Assembly (NCBI RefSeq): GCF_037102585.1
Contig: NW_027043821.1
Location: 744,001-808,000 of the forward strand
DNA length: 64,000 bases
Direction: 5' to 3'
From: Saccharomycopsis crataegensis
Taxonomy: Eukaryota > Ascomycota > Saccharomycetes > Ascoideales > Saccharomycopsidaceae
A model generated the notes under the pieces. The model saw only the letters and a list, made by a program, of their open reading frames with translations. It had not been told where the DNA came from and searched no databases. Position 1 is the first letter of the stretch. Each line of letters opens with the position of its first letter. Shown one piece after another: positions 17,925-28,744 of the stretch. A program made the translations under genes and the position numbers.

Positions 17925-20900
17925 TCAAGATCTTCTATTCAAACTTTGAAAGGAACGACCCAACAACGGTTTTCTACTGATAGGAATACTAGAAGAACCA
18001 TAGAAGTCCTTAATGGTCTCATAGAGGTTCTTCTGTAAACCCAGTGGAACACTATCCACAAAAACATCAACCGGGACCGTAAAACAATGACCAGGACGAG
18101 CCATCCGAAAGGTAACATCAAAGGACCTAGTGTCAGGATCATATCCTAAAATACCATTAACCTCAGAAGCTCTAGCTTTAAATTCATTAACAGTCCGGGG
18201 AAGATCAATAAAAGCAGCTTCAGGCACCGAATAAGGACGTAAAAACCTCGCATTAATCACCCTTGATTTAAGGTTTAATATCGGTAAATCAATTTCAAAA
18301 CTATTCTTGTTAATAACCTTGACTACTTTAAAAGGACCAAAATACACATCAGTCACTTTTTTGTATCGAGTACTATTCGTGTACGCTTCGCGATGCACAA
18401 GCACGTACTGACCAACTGTATAATCATCAAAGCTTGCTCCTGCATTGGCACTTATATTCATCCGGTGCTGATACAGGGATAATTGTTCTGAAACGGCCCA
18501 ATGAATTGCCCTCAATCTCTTCCCCCACTCACTAATCAGGTGATGAGCAATATCAACAACTTGAGGTTCAGACAATTGAAGCAACGGTTGGCGACCAAAA
18601 ACCGCTTGGAAAGGCGAAATACCGGTAGCCGAGTGAATAGATGAATTGATAGCAGTCTGAGCCACAGCCAAATAACTCAACCAATCACCTTTATTTTCAG
18701 AAACAAAAGTACGAAGAAGCTGTACTACCTTCTTGTTAGCGGCTTCTGCCACACCATTTCCACGAGGGTTGTTAGCAGCCGTGAGATGATACTTAAATCC
18801 CATAATCTTCGAAATATCCTTAGCAACACCCATTGTATCAATCTGTTTGTTGCATCCAATAAAAATAGAAAATTTCGAAAAATCATCAACAACGGTAAGG
18901 ATAGCATCACATCCTCCACATTCCGGCAATCCAGTAATCATATCAATCAGAATTCTTTGGAAAGTGAATCCTGGAGGATCAACAGCCATAATAGGATGGG
19001 AATGGTGTTGGCGTATTTTTGTTCTCAAACAAGTATCACATCCACCAACTACTGCAGTGACAATCTTCATAAGATTTCGCATATAAAACTTAGAAGATAG
19101 CCCGAGGTATAATTGAGTTATCCCGGCATGCATTCTGCCATGCTCATACTCAATTAACCTACGGGCCCGCAGCGCCCCAACAACCCGGCGCCACGGAGAT
19201 TGATTGGTACGTCCAAACAATTTACCATCAATCAATTTAAAATTCTTCAAAATACCCTGACTCACATCGAGTCTATCACCATTAACATCTTCTTCATCAA
19301 TTCTCGTTTCTGCGACATCGCTGGCATTATCACTTGCTTTATTATCCTTGTCCTCAATTAACCTTAAACTGTTACTAATCTCCGCAAAATACTCATCCGA
19401 TTCAATCGAAGCCTTGATTTCTGCTTCAGTTAAATTAACTGCAGGGATTACCGATTCCAAAGCCCCCACATAACGAGAGAGGTAATCAGCTAACTCATTT
19501 GTTGTACCCTAGACATATTCTAACACAATATCAAACTCAGCGAGTTTAGTAATCCATCTTTTAACCCTGTCATTTTCAGCTTCCTTATTTCCTTTAAGCA
19601 ACACAGACAAGGATTGGTGATCAGTCTTTACCACAATTCTATGACCAAATATCAAATGGGCCGTCTTGTCTAATAAGTAGACAACGGCTAAAAGTTCTTT
19701 ATCTCTAATTGGATAATTCTTTTCGTGGATTGAAAGGCTCCGCAGGTAATAACCAACAATTTGCAGCTCATCGGACCCAGGGATTAACTGTTTCAATACC
19801 CCCCCAATTGCAATTCCTGAAGCATCAGACTCAATTACAAATACAGTAGCGGGATCAGTCGAAAGTGGAACACTTAGTACCTTGGTTTCCAACAAGGCTT
19901 GCTTCAAAGAAGCGAACCTTTTGAAAACTGTCTCCATATCCCATTCGAGATTTTTGGAGACAAATTGGTAAAGTTCAACCACTAAGTCCGAATAGCTGGC
20001 AACGAAATGACGGAAATAATTCGTGAATCCAAGAGTTTTCTGCAACTCCTTGGCATTCACAGGGGTCTTCAATTTCCGAATTACTTCCCTAGTATCATCA
20101 GGGATTTCAACTCCATCCGGACCAATTTCCCAACCAAGAAAGCGAACCTTAGAGCTCATAAAACTGCATTTCAGCCTTTTCAAAAACAACTTGTTCTCCC
20201 GACACACATCAAAAAACTGCTTGAGCAAACCCAAATGCTCTTCCCTGTTTGGCGACGCCAAGAGAACATCATCAACATAATTACGGGCAGTTGAAAGGTG
20301 TGATATTTTCTTGGCTAAGTATGATTGTAGGTGTGAAGGGGCTGATGTGAGTCCGAAGGGTAATCTCAAGTACTCGTACTTGAGCCCTTCAAACTCAAAA
20401 GCCGTGAATCCACGGTTGAGAACACCTTATTGGCCAGAAAGATCTGGATCAATTCATCGTAACTGGGAAGGTTCTGATTAAACCTTTTCAATAAAAGGTT
20501 GATTTGACGAAAATCAATAACCAAACGAATCTCCCCAGTCTTCTTCTTGACAACTAGAAAAGGTGAAGAATAAGGCGAGTTAGAGGGTTGAATAAGTTTA
20601 GAATCAACCATACGCCTAATATGATTTCTAACCTCATGCAAAAGAGCAATCTTAACCTTCGGAATATACGGGGTCGTTGGAACTTCTTCCGACATCGGTT
20701 CAAGCCTGATATTATCTGCCCCCCGAGACTCAACAACTTGATTAATCCCAAGCTTCTCCGCAAAAATATCCGCATAATCAAACAACAATTTCTCTAATCT
20801 AGGATCGTCTATCTCAACAGGATCCAGGCTAAGAGCAGCCATAGCACTAATACTTTCAATGGATTTCTCATCCAAATCGTCCACCCCCACATCTCCCACA

Positions 20901-22255
20901 GTAAGATTAGCAAAATCAATAAGATGGGCATATTCTCTAATGAATGGAAGCCCCACAATAACAGTAGGTGAAACAATCGGGTGCACATAACAACGGATCT
21001 TCACAACAGTATGGTTAAATGTAACAGGGATAATCACATACCTGTCTACCGCATCATACTGATTAGTTGCAGTCTTGATTGTTCTTGGGCTAATCCTAGT
21101 AAGATCGGCACTATCATAACCGAGCTTAGGCAAAATCGACGGATTCACAAAACTGTAACTCGCCCCAGAGTCAATAAGAGCTTTGGTAACAAACCCAGCA
21201 GGTCCCATAGTAACAGGAACCTTGAAAGCAACAACATCCTCATATGGAACTGCATGGTCCTCCTCTTGGACGCAATCCATAAGGTGAGCCAAACGAGCAC
21301 CAGACCCACCACCACCACGGCGAGGGCAGTCCATGCTCTGATGTCCGTGTCCTTTACACTGGAAACAATTTCCAAGAATAAGCAACAGCCTCACCTCCTC
21401 CTGGGTGAGATTAAATTTCTTGCAGAGGGCGGCAATCTTACCACTAGACTTGCGAGGATATGAGTTTCCCCGAGAACTTGGTACTGATTGCAAAGCATCC
21501 AATTCCATTGGCATCGGACCACCTCTATCCATAGGCGAAAACGTAGACGGCATAGGGATAGTCAGAGTATGGATGGTTCTTTCAGTAAGATCATTAATAC
21601 TAAGTGCATGAGAAATCACATCATCTAATTTCTCATAAATGCGTCCTGCATCTGCAATGTGCTTCTGCAAACGCGGGTCCAAGGAATCGATAAAACGATT
21701 AATTTTTGAACGTTCTGACCAATCTGGAATGTACACAACATTCGCTTGAAACTCAGCAACGTGGGACAGAAGCGCTTTTCCTTTTTGCGCAATTGTCCAC
21801 AATGTTCTTTCCAAAATGTCAACCATATCAACTCTAGAAAAGTGCGCAAGCACTTGAGCCTTAAAGGCTCTATAAGAGATATCTGACGGCAAGGAGTCAG
21901 AAAAAGAAGAAAAACTTCTAAAAGTATCTTGAGCCACGTTTCTCACGATAAAACTCATCTTATACTTGTCATTCCAATTAAGTGGCATCTGGTGTTCTGC
22001 ATACTGGAAGAAGTCATGCAATGCCATGGGAGTGCGGGCAAGCATCCCTGTACTAAACGGCTTTCCGTTAAACTTGACCTCCATAGGGTCTAACACGCGA
22101 CCGGCCTTCTCTTTACCGTGAAGCATTTCAACGAGCTCCATGAGCAACAGACGATTAGAATCGTCCAACGGTCCACCCGGCATACTCATCTCGTTTTCTT
22201 CGCCTGAATAATTATCTTCTTCGTCTGAGCTAGGGCTTAAACCAAATACAGTCAT
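17925..22255 (-). pseudogene. Gypsy-G element 2 Gag-Pol remnant
   Basis: This is the coding region of a Ty3/gypsy polyprotein, recognisable throughout: CCHC knuckle, protease DSGASYSF, reverse transcriptase, RNase H, then integrase with zinc finger and core. It is broken, with about three breaks, so no full product is expected. Its high identity to the intact copy puts its decay recently. Confidence 0.88.
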
Positions 22256-22347
22256 ACACTAGGATAACCAAGCTATGCTATTAAACGACAACAGAAGTTT
22301 ATAATCAGTGGAGTCTGTAAAACTAAAAACCTAGTGGTGCTACCAAT

Positions 22348-22551
22348 TGTTATATTACGATGCGACTATACTAGATGTAGTTAGTCACGGGTTAGGATTG
22401 ATTTAGTATTACTCTCTGAAGAACCAGAGATCATATATATTGAAAACTTTTCATAATCGACGACTATAATTATATACTAATGGTTATGAGCTTATGGTTA
22501 TGAGCACGTGTATCATTGCCTATAACCAATAGCTCAAACCATACTACAACA
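22348..22551 (-). repeat. Gypsy-G 5' LTR
   Basis: This 204-bp LTR runs TGTTGTAG...ATATAACA in element sense. Its outer end lies 10 bp before the start of tRNA-Arg. Confidence 0.9.
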
Positions 22552-22561
22552 AACTCATCTA

Positions 22562-22645
22562 TTCCTCATGGCCCAATGGTTAAGGCACTTGACTACGGCT
22601 ATCGTGGGGATCAAGGGACTCCAGGTTCGAGTCCTGGTGGGGAAG
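22562..22645 (+). tRNA. tRNA-Arg (ACG) with 11-nt intron
   Basis: The acceptor TTCCTCA pairs with TGGGGAA. The D-arm has the A-box TGGCCCAATGG, and the T-arm is CCAGG TTCGAGT CCTGG. The anticodon stem CTTGA/TCAAG encloses CTACGG, an 11-nt insert and A, giving anticodon ACG with an intron at the usual position after base 37. A T-run at 22649-22655 is the Pol III terminator. Confidence 0.94.
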
Positions 22646-22821
22646 ATATTTTTTTACATGAAAACAATAATAGCATATTTTTATACCACTCAAAATCAAT
22701 TTATTTATTATATATCAAAGGTCGGAAAAAGTGCACAAAAGTACTTTTTTTTTTTTGAATTGTGCATCAGATTTTCCCAAAAGTTTAGATCTGTTGTGGT
22801 ATGGTGAATCCTAACTGTTGG
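22646..22821. other. Spacer downstream of tRNA-Arg
   Basis: This AT-rich spacer has the terminator T-run, a second T11 run (about 22746-22756) and no ORF or known repeat that I recognise. Its right end (ATGGTGAATCCTAAC) may belong to the rearranged LTR-E internal sequence next to it. Confidence 0.5.
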
Positions 22822-23049
22822 GAGTCGCTAGCTCAGCTAGGGTCACCCTCTTGTTGATTAGCAGTTGAAGCCATATCAGACTGAGTAGTTGAAGTGCTCA
22901 GTGCATTAGCACTGACAGGATCATTGGAATCATTAGTTGAACTCATTTCTCTGATCAATCCTAAGTATGGTACAGATACTGGATTGTACCGACATTGTAA
23001 TGAGCTCTGCTAATCAACAAGCGGGTGACCCTAGCTCAGCTAGCGACTC
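22822..23049. repeat. 43-bp near-perfect inverted repeat around a gag-like fragment
   Basis: Arms at 22822-22864 and 23007-23049 are reverse complements with one mismatch, separated by 142 bp. On the minus strand the loop contains a short open frame starting at 22946 (MSSTNDSNDPVSANALST...) that resembles the Ser/Thr/Asn-rich start of a copia Gag. An LTR-E fragment follows at 23050. It is a rearranged fossil piece of an LTR-E element. Confidence 0.65.
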
Positions 23050-23346
23050 ACGTATAATAACAAACACTTCAGATAATAAAGTTAAATATAAGGACAGTAG
23101 TAAGCACAAACAGCACCACACCTGGCAACCTTAAACCAATAATGGCTGTAAATATAATCTTGATAGCAACGACTATAATATTTATTAGTAGAGATCTAAT
23201 GATCTGGTTCCTAGTATAAGACCTACAGACCCCTTGATTTTAGGATCTAGAACTTGCGACAGCAGAGCTCACTTTTACCAGAAGAGGCAATTATTTTACG
23301 TAAGTGCCGGCCTTTTTCTTGTTGGAAAAACATCGCTCCACCATAG
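23050..23346 (-). repeat. LTR-E fragment
   Basis: This matches LTR-E copies at 59401-59800 and 62361-62810 (shared CAATCAAGGGGTCTGTAGGT-type core and TTATACGTGAGT region). It is truncated at the left by the inverted repeat arm. At the right it is interrupted by mariner copy 2 at a TA in 'CCATAGTACACAAAA', and its continuation after 25577 is short and diverged. Confidence 0.75.
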
Positions 23347-23348
23347 TA

Positions 23349-25575
23349 CAGTGTTTTCATTTTTTATTCGTACCAACCACCGGAAATGTTCATACCAGTG
23401 GCAAAAAATAATTCATACCGACCCCCGGTATTTTTCGTACCACCGCAGCGGGATTTATTCAAACCATCTAAGAAAAATAGTTCATACTATTGCACTTCAA
23501 TTATTCATACTATTGCACTTCAATTATTCATACCAACAGTATATAAAATTCATATTAATTCCTTTCTTTTTTTTATGTGACTGGCTCTATAAGCCTCTAA
23601 GCTACTCAGTTTAATCAAATTATACTCATTTTTTCCATAATTCTGTGCTACTTTCTATAAAACCGGATATCTATAATAATATCAATAATATCACGTGATT
23701 ACGGTTTTCAAGAAATGGGAACGAATGTATGGTAGGAGCTGTTCTCCATTTAAGATGATGAATTCCCACTTTTGACATTCAATTCGGTCTTTATATGATC
23801 ACCAGATTACTTACAAAAAAAGCATAAGATTTTACCATCAAAACTAAGTATGGACTTGAAAGCCAAGCTACTAACTGATGGGTATGTTGATGGCCTAGGT
23901 AATAGATTCTATGCTGAACCCAGTGAAATGACTTTAGAGTCTGAAATAGCACCAGTTGAAGCTTGCTTTAGTTACAGTGACTATAAGCATTTTGAAAAAC
24001 CAGGTATCATGGATATCATGGAAATTGATCCTATTTTCGAAGAAGAAGAAAATGCCGAGATGGAAATTGAAATGAAAGAACGAAGATATAGAGGTTCGTA
24101 CCGGTATTATAATCAAGCTGTCAAACAAAGATTTTGGCACTTGGTCATGGAAGAAGGTGTATCAGCTTACAAGGCTGCAAAATTAGAAGATATACCTTTG
24201 CAAACTGCTTACACATGGAAAAGAAAGTGGAACAAAATACTTGTCAATGAATTAAATGGTATCTCGAAGCCAATAAAGAAAAGAGGTCGTAAACCCCTTC
24301 TCACTGATGAACATAAGGAATTCCTTCAAAAATTGATAAAGGAAGATGCTACAGTGACTCTCGATTTTATGTTGGAGAGACTCAAGAAAGCCTTCACCAA
24401 TGTAAGAGCCAAGGCTACAACAATCTATAACTTTGTAACCAAGGTCTGTAAGCTAAGTCTCAAACGTATTTCTAAATGGGCTTTGAGAAGAAGTCTGGAG
24501 GAATTGAAGAAACAGAGACTCGAGTGGGCAGAGAAGTATAAAGAAAAGCTCGACTTTAGTCAAAACTGTATTTTCATCGACGAAGCAGGTTTCAATATCA
24601 GTATGCGGCGTGAGTATGGATGGTCTGCTGTGGGTGAAAAAGCAGTTCTTACTGTTCCCGTAACCAGAGGGCTTAATATTTCGTTCATTGGGGCAATTTC
24701 TGTCAAAGGTTGTATTGAATTAAAGGTCAGAACTCCAGTGGCTACATCCAATAAGAAGAGAAAACTTGATTCAGAAACGACCATTGACAAAGTGAGTAAA
24801 GGTACTACAGCTAATCACTTCTACAGTTTTGTAAAGTCAGTGATCCAGCAAATAGAAAATAACGAGGAGCTCAAAGGTATGAAATATTTGATCCTTGATA
24901 ATGCTGCCAATCATAAACGACGTGATCTTCAGTTACTAGTGGCACTGAATGGGTTGGAACTTGTGTTTTTACCAATTAACTCCAAGGGTGAAAGAAGCCA
25001 CAGAAAATATTTCCCTTGATAGTTACAAGGGATTCTGCAGACATGCTTCTAGACATATTGATCTCTGTTTACAACAGCAGCTCTTTTGAAAACAAATACC
25101 AAAGATGAAGAAAAAAAATTAGAAAACAAAATACAGAAAACAAACCAAAAAAAAAAAAAAGTAAAAACTATAAAAAAAATTACATAAAGACACAACAAAG
25201 CTCAAAAACAAATTGATGAAAAATTTAAAATTTTAAGGAAGGACGAAACCACTCCAAAATTTGGTTATGAGCCTTTGAAATGGTAAATGAGTATTGCAAA
25301 GGGGCTTTATTGGGTGTGCGGGTCCCCTGTAACATGTTTAATAATATCAAAGATAAAATATTAATGAAAGCATAAAAATTTTATGCATTTAGTATGAATT
25401 TTGTATTCTGTTGGTATGAATAATTAAAGTGCAATAGTATGAACTATTTTTCTTAGATGGTCTGAATAAATCCCGCTGCGGTGGTACGAAAAATACCGGG
25501 GGTCGGTATGAATTATTTTTTGCCACTGGTATGAACACTTCCGGTGGTTGGTACGAATAAAAAATGAAAACACTG
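23349..25575 (+). mobile_element. Tc1/mariner DNA transposon, copy 2, complete ends, deleted transposase
   Basis: This 2227-bp element is flanked by TA on both sides (23347-23348 and 25576-25577). It has terminal inverted repeats starting CAGTGTTTTCATTTTTTATT and long subterminal repeats: TTCATACTATTGCACTTCAA occurs twice in tandem near 23481-23530. It is inserted in an LTR-E copy. It is nearly identical to copy 1 but lacks about 100 bp of transposase, so it is non-autonomous unless helped in trans. Confidence 0.92.
23850..25019 (+). pseudogene. Mariner transposase with deletion of the third catalytic residue
   Basis: The first 380 or so residues match copy 1, with catalytic Asp in IFIDEAGF and LILDNAANHKR. 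After LELVFLP the sequence skips about 100 bp that in copy 1 encode PPYSPGLNAIEEFWS, so the third acidic residue is lost. The frame then shifts into a short unrelated tail (INSKGERSHRKYFP). It should still bind the ends through its N-terminal helix-turn-helix, but catalysis is not expected. Confidence 0.9.
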
Positions 25576-25619
25576 TACACAAAACTAACAATAACTCAAT
25601 AGTCTATTTCACAAAAAAA

Positions 25620-25714
25620 TGCGAGTTCTGTGGATCGAACACAGGACCTTTAGATTACAAGACTGAGTCATTAGTGTCTTCAGTCTAACGCTCTCCCAAC
25701 TGAGCTAAACCCGC
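25620..25714 (-). tRNA. tRNA-Phe (GAA) with 22-nt intron
   Basis: The acceptor GCGGGTT pairs with AACTCGC, the D-arm GCTC AGTTGGGA GAGC is canonical, and the T-arm is CTGTG TTCGATC CACAG. The loop CTGAAG is followed by a 22-nt intron containing ACTCAGTCTTG, which can pair with the anticodon arm. The exons closely match the well-known yeast tRNA-Phe. It is 10 bp downstream of tRNA-Glu on the same strand. Confidence 0.96.
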
Positions 25715-25724
25715 CTTCGAAGGT

Positions 25725-25796
25725 TTCCGATACCGGGAGTCGAACCCGGGTTTGCTCGGTGAAAGCGAACCGTGCTAGCCGTTACACTATATCGGA
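25725..25796 (-). tRNA. tRNA-Glu (UUC)
   Basis: The acceptor TCCGATA pairs with TATCGGA, the anticodon loop CTTTCAC has TTC, and the T-arm is CCGGG TTCGACT CCCGG. There is no intron. Its upstream side carries a stack of gypsy LTRs beginning at 25808, 11 bp from the mature 5' end. That is the distance at which Pol III transcription usually starts. Confidence 0.96.
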
Positions 25797-25883
25797 TTTA
25801 GTAAATGTGTTATATTATGGGATCATGGTTAGGTTGTGTCCTGGTTACCATCGGTATAAAAAAAAAAATTTTTTAAAACCAAC

Positions 25884-28412
25884 ATGTCAAGTCCTGATAG
25901 TTATAAGAAACAAAGTATTAATTACTCAACTGATCCTACAAATGATCCCCCAAAGTCCTTTACTAGAGATTCATCCCCCTCCGTGGCTGATAATGTCGAT
26001 ATGTCTTCTCAAGGCGACCATCAAGGTCGTGACAACAAGAACGCTGAAATTCATGAAAACAGCGTCGAAAAACCACCGGAAAATGACGAAGATGAATCTT
26101 TTGACGATGAAAGTTCCAATTATGGAAGCGATTATTCTTCAAATGATTCAAGGGATGAGGAAAACGCGGTAGAAAACCCAAATCTGCCCGCCGCAACCCA
26201 AATTTATTCTTCGATTGCTAATCAAATCGATCCTGCATTATTAGGTAATCAATCACCTAAGCACGCAACGGCCCCTCAACATGGAGAAGTTGAGGATGCG
26301 AACTTGGAACAAAAAAACACCAAAAAAAATGAAAAATCCTCCATAAACTCCGAAAAAAACGTAGAAAACTCCACTGAAAACCAATCTGAAAAAAAACAAA
26401 AAACCCAAAAAACCCAAAACGCCTTTATTAGTTCCACCTCCGCCCGTTCCTTCGCCTCCGTTGTCGCTTCTACTCTTGCCCCAGAAGAAATGGAAAATTC
26501 TTCTACGACCACGGTCAACCCCTTTAATGGGAGGAAAGAAATCGACAGGGAAAATGACCCTCTTTTCCGAAAATTCGCTAACGCGTTTTACTGGCCTTTC
26601 CTCATCAAGGACCTCAAGTTCTACTACAGGGAAGTGTTGGAGCACTTCATTGAATGCTACAACAATAATGATCATATTTATCAATCTACACTGTATAAAA
26701 TCCGTCCAGATGATCCAGACAGAATGATGGAATATCATAATACTTTGTTCATTGTTGAGTACTTTAGCCAACAATCTAGAACAAAGATTGACATGGAAAT
26801 GAAACGTCTTGCAGGTCTTACCACCAATGAAAAATTACAGCTCTTCAGACAAATTTACAAATTGAACCAAGGTAATTTGCATTTCAAAATCCCAAAACCA
26901 TTGATGCAAGGAAGCTCCGCAGAAATCCAATTGGCTCTCATTAAATTCGCTTTGATGGACCTAGCTAATCAACAACAACAGCTCCTTGAATCTGGGAACA
27001 TCGAGGAAACTGAACGTCATCAAAGAACAAAATTGGAGTATGATTTAAGACATTCCCAGGAAGTCATTTATATCAACTCTGATGAAAATGAAATTGTCAT
27101 TCCTGGAAGTTTTTTCCCTGATTTCCCTCTGCCAGACGACAAATTCAAAAAAAGAAAAATATCATTCATCAATCATATCAATGAGTTTTTACAAATAAGC
27201 ACTGAAACCACAACTTATAAACCCAAAATTGTGATTGACGAATATGTTGAACGTCATTTTATTGAAATCGAAGTCCAAACTAGTAACAGAGATGCTTTAA
27301 ACGACATATTGGAGTCCCACTTCCAACAACATAAGATCCCATACGATGCCTTTAATTTTGTTGATTTGCAAGCTTGCATAACATCTGACCCCTTCCAAAG
27401 AAATAGATTCTATGGTATGATAAACTTGGAAAAAGATACAGAACTACCAATTATCTCATCCAAGATTTTGAAAATCAAACTCTTGACCCATTGTTTCCAC
27501 TGTACTAGCTGTGGTTCCAGGAAGCATACCAAGTTCTCTTGTCCTGAGCGGAACTGTATCATCTGTAAAAAACCAGGCCACATTGGACCAGAATGCCCAA
27601 TTAAACGTCATTCTAAGAAAACCAAGATCACCCCACAAAAAGAATCCCTGAATCAAAATGTTGCACATGAAGCAAATAGCTCCTTCAAAGTTGTTACTGG
27701 AAAGAAGAGAACCATTTTGAACAGAGACTCAAAACTACAACCAAACAGAAAGGACCGTTCCCAAAGACAAGTTCCAGATAAGCAGGTTGGGCAAAACCCA
27801 TTCAATGTCTTAGCTGGAGATACTTCGGAATTGGATATTACGGAACCCGGCGTGGAAGCTGAAGGGAACAACACCAACCAGCCATCTCAAAAGACTGAGA
27901 AACCCCAAAAATCATCCACAAATACATCCCCATCATTTACCAGTTCCAATCCTACCCAACCAAGACATTCATCCCCAAAACCATTATCCCCAGTCTCATC
28001 CCCTTCAACCACAAAATCCAACACCATCTATTCTCAACATGACACCTCCCCAATTCTCGTGCCAAAAACTCCAGCCAAGGAACCCTCCTCCACTCCTAAC
28101 AAGAGTTCTCATAACCTGAGTTCTAAGACCCGGAGGACATCTCAAAATACAACTGTTCACCAGAGCAACCAAGACCTGGAACGGCTGACTAAGGGAAACC
28201 TGAAAGCCGACAAACATGATGGAGAACCGGTAAATTTACTGGCTTTCCTCGATGAACACTATTCAAGCAATGACGATGATGACTCAGATTATGAACCAGA
28301 TGATCACCAGAGTGATCACATTGAAATTGACTCCCTGGATAATCCGAATGATGATGATGATAATGACGATGATGAGCTGATATCAGATATCAGCATAAAT
28401 GAATCCAATTAA
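25884..28412 (+). CDS. LINE-1 ORF1 protein with two CCHC knuckles
   Basis: This 842-residue RNA-binding protein of the LINE particle is longer than usual for L1 ORF1. The N-terminus holds SINYSTDPTNDPP, shared with the LINE-5 fragment at 50925. A low-complexity Glu/Asn/Lys region follows (about residues 40-220), then a folded middle (about 215-530), then two CX2CX4HX4C knuckles, CTSCGSRKHTKFSC and CIICKKPGHIGPEC (about 538-575). A Ser/Pro-rich region and a strongly acidic tail (DDDDSDYEPDD...NDDDDNDDDE) complete it. The ATG follows the A/T-rich 5' end at once. The stop is TAA, two bases before the ORF2 ATG. Confidence 0.88.
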   Translation: MSSPDSYKKQSINYSTDPTNDPPKSFTRDSSPSVADNVDMSSQGDHQGRDNKNAEIHENSVEKPPENDEDESFDDESSNYGSDYSSNDSRDEENAVENPNLPAATQIYSSIANQIDPALLGNQSPKHATAPQHGEVEDANLEQKNTKKNEKSSINSEKNVENSTENQSEKKQKTQKTQNAFISSTSARSFASVVASTLAPEEMENSSTTTVNPFNGRKEIDRENDPLFRKFANAFYWPFLIKDLKFYYREVLEHFIECYNNNDHIYQSTLYKIRPDDPDRMMEYHNTLFIVEYFSQQSRTKIDMEMKRLAGLTTNEKLQLFRQIYKLNQGNLHFKIPKPLMQGSSAEIQLALIKFALMDLANQQQQLLESGNIEETERHQRTKLEYDLRHSQEVIYINSDENEIVIPGSFFPDFPLPDDKFKKRKISFINHINEFLQISTETTTYKPKIVIDEYVERHFIEIEVQTSNRDALNDILESHFQQHKIPYDAFNFVDLQACITSDPFQRNRFYGMINLEKDTELPIISSKILKIKLLTHCFHCTSCGSRKHTKFSCPERNCIICKKPGHIGPECPIKRHSKKTKITPQKESLNQNVAHEANSSFKVVTGKKRTILNRDSKLQPNRKDRSQRQVPDKQVGQNPFNVLAGDTSELDITEPGVEAEGNNTNQPSQKTEKPQKSSTNTSPSFTSSNPTQPRHSSPKPLSPVSSPSTTKSNTIYSQHDTSPILVPKTPAKEPSSTPNKSSHNLSSKTRRTSQNTTVHQSNQDLERLTKGNLKADKHDGEPVNLLAFLDEHYSSNDDDDSDYEPDDHQSDHIEIDSLDNPNDDDDNDDDELISDISINESN

Positions 28413-28414
28413 TC

Positions 28415-28744
28415 ATGACTACCCATAAGAAATCCTTCAATCTAATATCTCAAAATATTCAGAGATATCATTTCACCTCCCAACATCACCTCTCCAAATA
28501 CAACAAACAGCACATCCTTTTCTTTCAAGAACTTCCGAAAGACTGTGAGGCTTTGATCCGAAACTTCCATCAACATTCCTTTCATGTAAATAATTCCCCT
28601 TACCCCCGAGCGGCTATACTATTGAGAAATATCCCCTCCATGGGCACGGTAATACTAAAAAATTTCATTCCCAGTTGCACCAGCTACTCGGTGAGTTGTT
28701 GGGCCATTTGGCTATCAAATACCCAAACTCACACATCGAAATAG
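28415..28744 (+). pseudogene. LINE-1 ORF2, N-terminal endonuclease part
   Basis: The ATG lies two bases after the ORF1 stop (TAATCATG), an arrangement that suggests reinitiation. The protein starts like an APE endonuclease: FNLISQNIQRY, then the metal-binding Glu in LFFQELP. The frame is lost within 28675-28744, where the next frame starts, and the middle of the nuclease appears shortened compared with LINE-4. Confidence 0.8.

Larger units (their letters stand above)
17147..22551 (-). mobile_element. Gypsy-G element 2, broken, with two LINE tails in its LTR
   Basis: This Ty3/gypsy element has LTRs at 17147-17195 plus 17759-17914 (interrupted) and at 22348-22551, and a primer site TGGTAGCACCACTAGG on its strand. 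It is nearly identical to the intact copy at 41381-46360 but its coding region is broken, with about three breaks. Flanking 5-mers differ (GATTT and AACTC), and each end faces a different tRNA gene (Val at 17136, Arg at 22562). This suggests the element is a recombinant of two insertions. Confidence 0.88.

Noticed and set aside
22516-22807. Two frames of about 80 codons over tRNA-Arg
   Set aside because: They read through the tRNA gene and its spacer; the tRNA explains the conserved part.
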